A stretch of DNA of 64,000 nucleotides from Sclerodactyla briareus (lineage: Eukaryota; Echinodermata; Holothuroidea; Dendrochirotida; Sclerodactylidae): contig JAODTK010002444.1 of assembly GCA_026419785.1 (NCBI GenBank), positions 1 to 64,000 of the forward strand. Direction: 5' to 3'. Shown here piece by piece: positions 59,141-64,000 of the stretch. The first letter of the stretch is position 1. Every line of letters begins with the position of its first letter. The notes under the pieces were generated by a model. That model saw nothing but the letters and a program-made list of their open reading frames with translations. It was not told the origin of the DNA and did not search any database. Both the position numbers and the translations under genes were made by a program.

Positions 59141-60734
59141 TAATTCTCACGCTCATGATTTCATATATTACGTAACGACAAATGGCCCCCTTGTAACGAA
59201 TTCGTCGTTCCAGTCCACTCACTTCACGAACAAATCCCATGTCTTCCCTCAAATAGGGGGATAGAGAACAGGGCGTTAGCTACCTTCTTCAAAATATGCC
59301 GCCAATTCCTTCATCGAGTTGAAATCTCCCCCCGCGCGTGAAGGGAAGAGCTAGGAGGGCCGATCTCTCCGTAAATTCTGCCTTGAATCCCCCGAGAACC
59401 ACCGGAACTCTCCGCACCGCCGAGGGCGGGGCTAGAATTTCTCTGATTGTATTCTTCACAGCCAGTATTCTCTAATCCATGGATGAATTTAAGCGTTCAG
59501 AAATCGGGTACACTTAGGGGTCGTTTACGCTTGATGAGGTAGTCAGTCCCACAACAACCATAGCGATCCAGAGGTATGTGTTTGGCCAGGTCTTTAGCGA
59601 AATAGTCCTAGACCTGCTCTAGTGAGACAGTGGCGGAAATGAAGACGCGAATTTCGGTTTCAGTGTTGATAATCAATATCCCCTTCTCTCCTCCGGGGTC
59701 GTGGTAGGGAATAGCTCGTAATAAGCATAAGCCAAAAGATAGTTCACTCTTATTGATAAGTGAAGGTAATATAAAACTGTACTCATTGATTACTTCAGAG
59801 GTGTATGTACTCACCTGCGTGAGTTGCGCTTTCCGTCAGTGTACATACCCACAACTGCGAGGGATCTCGATTTTCCCTTAAAACTATTCCATAGTGTGGC
59901 ATTGTGAACCCGCCTGCAAATATCACAAAGGTGCCCCCTGAACTTCTTGACGTCCAAGTATGCATTCTTGAAAATTATAGTATCGCCGTTACAGTTAAAA
60001 TCAATCACCGCAGGAATGGTTCCTCCCCAGAAACTCCTCAAATGAACCAAGGCTAAATGTAGGTTCTCTCTTCTCCCTCTTTCTGCGACGTGTTGTAGTA
60101 GCCTCTGAACCCGCATGTATTTATACGACAAGATGGTCCACGCGGGCTTTCACTAACAGCCCGACGGTAGAAGGCAACACTAGAGAGAAACTAGACAGAC
60201 AGTAGCACAATTACGATACATGCGCATGCCAAACGTCTCCACCTCGTTATTGAACTGACGATGAGGATGAAAGCATCTTCTCTCCTGTACTGACCCATCC
60301 CTGTAGATATGTTCAATGGTTTAAGGCGACAAAGCACCTCTCTGTTAGTCTACATAATCAATACGAAAACTGTATAAATCTCTCTAGTAATTTGTGAGGT
60401 TCGCTTCGCGATTCCGTCAGTGCATTTTTGTTCATGAAGCAGACGGTTGGGCTTCTTCAAATTGGTGGAATGAATTACGTAGACCACACGGCCCTGCGAC
60501 AATAATGTAATATGATATATTCCTGTGGCAGCTGATGGAGTAGTACGAATCGTCAGCGAAAGAAAAAGCGATGGAGTTTACGACACTCTGAATAAATGTT
60601 CCCGCATAAAATGGTACCTAAAAACGCTTGCTTGTGGGGTACAGTATGCACGAGCCGAGGCTAATTAGAACAACAACAGCTGCGGAACAGACAAATAACT
60701 TAATGTTAAAGAGCCCGAACAACTACACGGACAT
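59141..60734 (-). pseudogene. Alpha-1,3-fucosyltransferase-like (GT10), copy B, frame-broken
   Basis: This is the paralog of copy A, with the same predicted Golgi role. The 5' end shows an ATG at 60732-60734, then after an in-frame TAG at codon 4 a clear hydrophobic anchor LFNIKLFVCSAAVVVLISLG (about 60655-60715), as expected for a type II glycosyltransferase. Next come SFWGGTIPAVIDFNCNGDTI (about 59985-60045), NAYLDVKKF, NKSELSFG (about 59730-59757), DLAKHIPLDRYGCCG (about 59548-59592), the nucleotide-sugar motif ENTGCEEY followed by a frameshifted EKF (about 59440-59483), and GFVREVSGLERRIRYKGAIC (about 59175-59235). The stop, placed by alignment with copy A, is at 59141. The catalytic part is as complete as in A; the breaks are single-base indels. 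Confidence 0.8.
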
Positions 60735-61129
60735 ACAAGGTAATGTGATGTATAGCGTATGTAGGTGTTAAATACACCTAACATACAGGGACCCCAGCAG
60801 GGATTTGGCACCACTAAGGGAAAATGATCAGACATGCACAGCGAACAAATATCGGAAACGGAAACACCGGTGACACTTAGAGAGGATATAGGTGTGGACT
60901 GCGACATGACACACGAACGGCAGGGTTGCCAGTGATGAACGAGACCGCCAGGTGATTTATCTGAAATTAGCGTATATTAAACAGCTATGCTGCTTCTCCA
61001 CTGATGGGAACTAAGCTGAAGTTCTCAATAACTGACGGGGTCTAATATTGTCTTGCTGGTACTATGCAACACCAACTAGGGTTAGCACTGCATAGGGAAC
61101 AGCTCACAACAGGCACAAGCTTATCGAAG

Positions 61130-63970
61130 AGTCAGAGTTGAGATGATGATGAAGAATTTTACACCATCACCAGAAAACACCCCAGGACCAATTTAATTCC
61201 TGACAAAGTGAGACTAGATGCATTCCAATCTGGAATGGTTCTGGGCCAAAATGACCAACCGAAGGCGCGGTATTAAACAAAACATGCCTATAGTTAAGTT
61301 CCTTCACTGATGATGATCGTTTGCGATAGTTAGTCTGTAGCTCCACAAATCAGGAACCGGTAAAGGCAATATGTCGTTAATGGAATAATGAAACAGCTTG
61401 AATCGTGCATGGCGCCTTCTCTCCTGCAAAGTAGGTCAGTCAAGATGTTGCAGAGGAGCTTGCGACACTGTTGACCGGCGGTGATCCTTGAAAACAAAAT
61501 CTGGCAGCTTTGCGCTGAACAATTTCCAGCTTCTTATGTTACAAGCTTTGTATGGATCCCTAACTGATGAGCTCATATTCCAAACGGGACGACAACCAGA
61601 GAATTATAAGAAGTCTTTCGTTTTTAGTATCACAGCATAAAGATGTCTAGGATCAGATTGAGAATCTTATAAGCTTTAACAACTATATTGTTATAGAGTT
61701 GACCATGCGAGCTGGATAGGTGTATGGGTTTACTCCAAGCATAGGAGGGTCTTTCACCAGTTCAAGGCGAGTATCGTCAATTACATATTGGAATGGTGAC
61801 AACTTGCCCTTGTTGTGACAATCATTGGACTTGCATTTGATGCATTCAGAACGAACTGCCAAGTCTTACTCCATTGCGAAAAGAAAAAAATCGGATCTTG
61901 CTGGAGGATGTAACTGGTTATGATGTATTGATGGTCCGTTAGATTATGCAGTCATCAGGAAACATTCTGATAGTGGATTGCTATACAGTAAGCAGATCAT
62001 TGATGTATAGAGAGAAAAGCGATGACCTAGTACTGTACTTTTGGGACCAATGATGAGACAATTCAAGCGAGATGACTTCCAACACCATTCATGACAACAT
62101 GCTGGGTACGATGGTTAAAAAATGAATTCATCAAGTAGAATTTGACCCACAATGCCGAATGTAGAGGCTTATGAGCCAGTCGTTTGTGTGAAAACCTTGT
62201 CGAAGGCTTCACTAAAATCAGGAAAGAAACAACATTCGGTCTGAGCTGCAGTCTAGATTATAGCGAGATCATTGACAGTTTAGCCAGTGGGGTTTCACAG
62301 GAGTGGCGTTTTTAAATTCATGTTGAACATTGGTCAGAGCTGGTGAATGTCCATATAGTTCATTATGTCGTGAGAACAATAGGTTCATATTTTACATGGG
62401 ATTGAGGTTAATGAAACAGGCCTGTAATTGATGGGGTCTGAAGGGCCTACCTTTCTTGAAAAGGGAGTAACAACAGCGTCTTCCAATCTGAGGGCAATGA
62501 CCGTATTAATAGATTCTGATAGATGTCCCTAAGAATGTTGCAATTGAAGCGGAGCACCTTTTTTCAGAGTGTATTGAGAGAAACATCATCAGACCACTTG
62601 CTTTGTTCACTTGTTAGATTACTAAAAGCTTCCTCACACCATGTTCCGTGATTTCAATGTCCTGAGATTGGAATGATTCACCAAGTTGAGAAGGATGGCA
62701 CTATAGCAGTATTCTCCTACGTAAAACTGAGCAGAAGTCTCATTTAGCATTTCAGCTTTCTCAATAGGAGAGTTGGCAGTATTATACGCCTTGATTTGAG
62801 TACCATGTTTGGCTGGTAGTTCGCTTTGACTTGAACGGATTTGCAGAAATGGCTTAGTGTTATTACTGTTAAGGCTGCTACAAATAGGTTTATTGGAATA
62901 CACTCTTGCTTGCCTAAGAGATCTGTCCAGCTCTCTACGGAATTTTCCGAAACAAATGTTGATCCTCTGGATTTGACGAACGCTTAGCCTTATGGAGAAG
63001 GCGTTGCTTTTTCCTCCCCTGACGACGTAATTGGCATCACTCCATGGATGTGCAATCTAGATGATGAGGTGTTGCTCGGAATAAGTTCATCCATTGCCAA
63101 AACAGTTGCTTTTTCAATAAAAGCCATGATGCATCGTCGACTGTGGTAGAACTCCGAAGTTTGGAAAAGACGTGATTGTAAAAGTGGCATAGCTTCCGTG
63201 AAATGCTTGGGGAAGTTGCCTTTGAGAACAAATAGATCTTCCTTCTAACTGTTCGGGAGCGAGTGTGATGGATTGAGGCATAAAAAAGAACTACAATGTC
63301 ATGATCGCTGATTCCATTTTTTAACGTGATTATTTATATCCTATCGGGTATATATATTCCTATGCAGAGGTCCCGGACTGAATTTCCTCTTGTTGGAGAT
63401 CTAACCATTTAGAGAAGACTGAAATTCGCATTATGTTCAGCAGCAATCTTGCTTGGAGCCGGATCCACGTCCTACAGTTATAGATCCTTATTGCCGCAAC
63501 CATTTATATCTGGAAGGTTAAAATCTCCACATAAAAGGATATTGCAATTTGCTGGTAGATTGCACTTGGACTGATAAAGATCTTACTTCAACGTAAGAAG
63601 CACTAGAGTCTGGTGGCCTGCCAAAAAGCACCAATGTAAATTTGGGGACTGTTCATGTTTGTCCCTTTGACCCAAAGACTTAGCTCTTGTCACTTTTTTG
63701 AGTAGGATACTCTGTAGAGAATGAGTATTTCTTCCCTGCGATGTGTAAGTGCCACCATTGAACTGTCCCCATGTGAAATTATGTGTCGGGTTAAGCCAGG
63801 ATTCTGTCGCGATAAGTATGTCCGGAATCCTTCAGAAATCAAATAAGTGTCAGGCAAAAGTTCCACCCTTAGCTCTGACACTAAAGGTATCACTCTGGAC
63901 TGTTGTATTTTTTAATTCATACTATACATCTAGGCACCTTGTTTTATGGTGTAAATATTAATAATGAATT
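61130..63970 (-). mobile_element. CR1/Jockey-group LINE ORF2 (endonuclease + RT), broken, at window edge
   Basis: Minus-strand order: PDILIATESWLNPTHNFTWG (about 63755-63815), the endonuclease ESW box; LLCGDFNLPDIN (about 63505-63540); a linker (62.6-63.4 kb); SDPINYRPVSLTSIPCK (about 62390-62440); LDFSEAFDKV (about 62192-62222), the RT box; YINDLL (about 61990-62010) with MFPDDC for FADD (about 61950-61970); LNASKCKSM-like (about 61840-61870); LEYELIS (about 61570-61590), VQRKAARFCFQG-like (about 61490-61530); and PRTIPDWN (about 61222-61248). A stop lies near 61155. Order and spacing are those of a full ORF2. The 5' end may leave the window. It has many frameshifts. It abuts duplication copy B but is not inside it. 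Confidence 0.85.
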
Positions 63971-64000
63971 GCTCCGTATGTTCTATACACGTATATGTTC

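Larger units (their letters stand above)
51290..61050. repeat. Segmental duplication copy B (~4.8 kb after removing insertions)
   Basis: This is the direct-orientation partner of 36950-44500. Homology runs 51290-53547, is interrupted by a ~4.9-kb compound insertion, then resumes at about 58465 and continues through the fucosyltransferase gene to about 61020. There CACTGATGGGAACTAAGC matches sequence just outside the family D element of copy A. Divergence is mostly single-base indels plus substitutions. Net lengths (about 4.6 and 4.8 kb) agree once insertions are removed. Confidence 0.85.

Noticed and set aside
1..64000. CRISPR arrays, LTR retrotransposons, rRNA or tRNA genes
   Set aside because: No regularly spaced identical repeats of CRISPR type, no paired LTRs with gag/pol motifs, and no rRNA or tRNA signatures were found. 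The tandem repeats here are long, diverged eukaryotic units.

Overview
This window is eukaryotic (metazoan) nuclear DNA, AT-rich by eye and poor in genes. There is no operon structure, and almost every open frame is under 140 codons. The sequence is dominated by decayed CR1/Jockey-group LINEs, terminal-inverted-repeat DNA elements, tandem-core repeat arrays, microsatellites and an unusual number of long G or C homopolymers. This repeat profile, together with repeated alpha-1,3-fucosyltransferase-like genes, suggests a marine invertebrate, perhaps an echinoderm or another deuterostome. The species cannot be fixed from the sequence. Single-base insertions and deletions break nearly every recognisable coding stretch, including copies that are otherwise well conserved. 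Either these are old pseudogenes or the assembly carries uncorrected long-read indels, and I cannot separate the two here.

Layout. 0-12 kb: arrays of two unrelated ~250-330 bp tandem-core repeats (families A and B), each ending in a short hairpin; family B carries (CA)n tracts and many AGGTCA direct repeats. 12-18 kb: mostly unassigned, with a minisatellite, a motif cluster, G/C tracts and a CpG-rich block at 14.4-15.4 kb. 18.9-19.75 kb: a TIR element (family D, copy 1). 22.2-23.4 kb: fucosyltransferase-like copy C. 24.35-25.35 kb: a deleted PIF/Harbinger transposon. 25.4-28.97 kb: a LINE tail, repeat families A and C, and a foldback element. 33.2-35.1 kb: a broken LINE on the + strand.

The most informative part is 37-61 kb. 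About 4.6-4.8 kb containing a GT10 fucosyltransferase-like gene is present twice in direct orientation (copy A about 36.95-44.5 kb, copy B about 51.3-61.05 kb). Each copy was later hit by different transposons. Copy A carries a LINE and a family-D TIR element, and the TIR element was in turn hit by a 418-bp hAT-like element with a perfect 8-bp target duplication. Copy B carries a ~4.9-kb compound insertion with a nearly complete LINE. In each case another copy in the window preserves the uninterrupted site, so insertion order can be read directly. A further LINE (61.1-64.0 kb) closes the window.

The only host genes I recognise are the three fucosyltransferase-like copies, all on the minus strand. 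If intact in the organism they would encode type II Golgi enzymes that transfer fucose from GDP-fucose to glycans. I did not find a convincing new biological system. The best new observations are the paralog-dated nested insertions, the family-D element with palindromic termini, and the hairpin-terminated tandem-core repeats.
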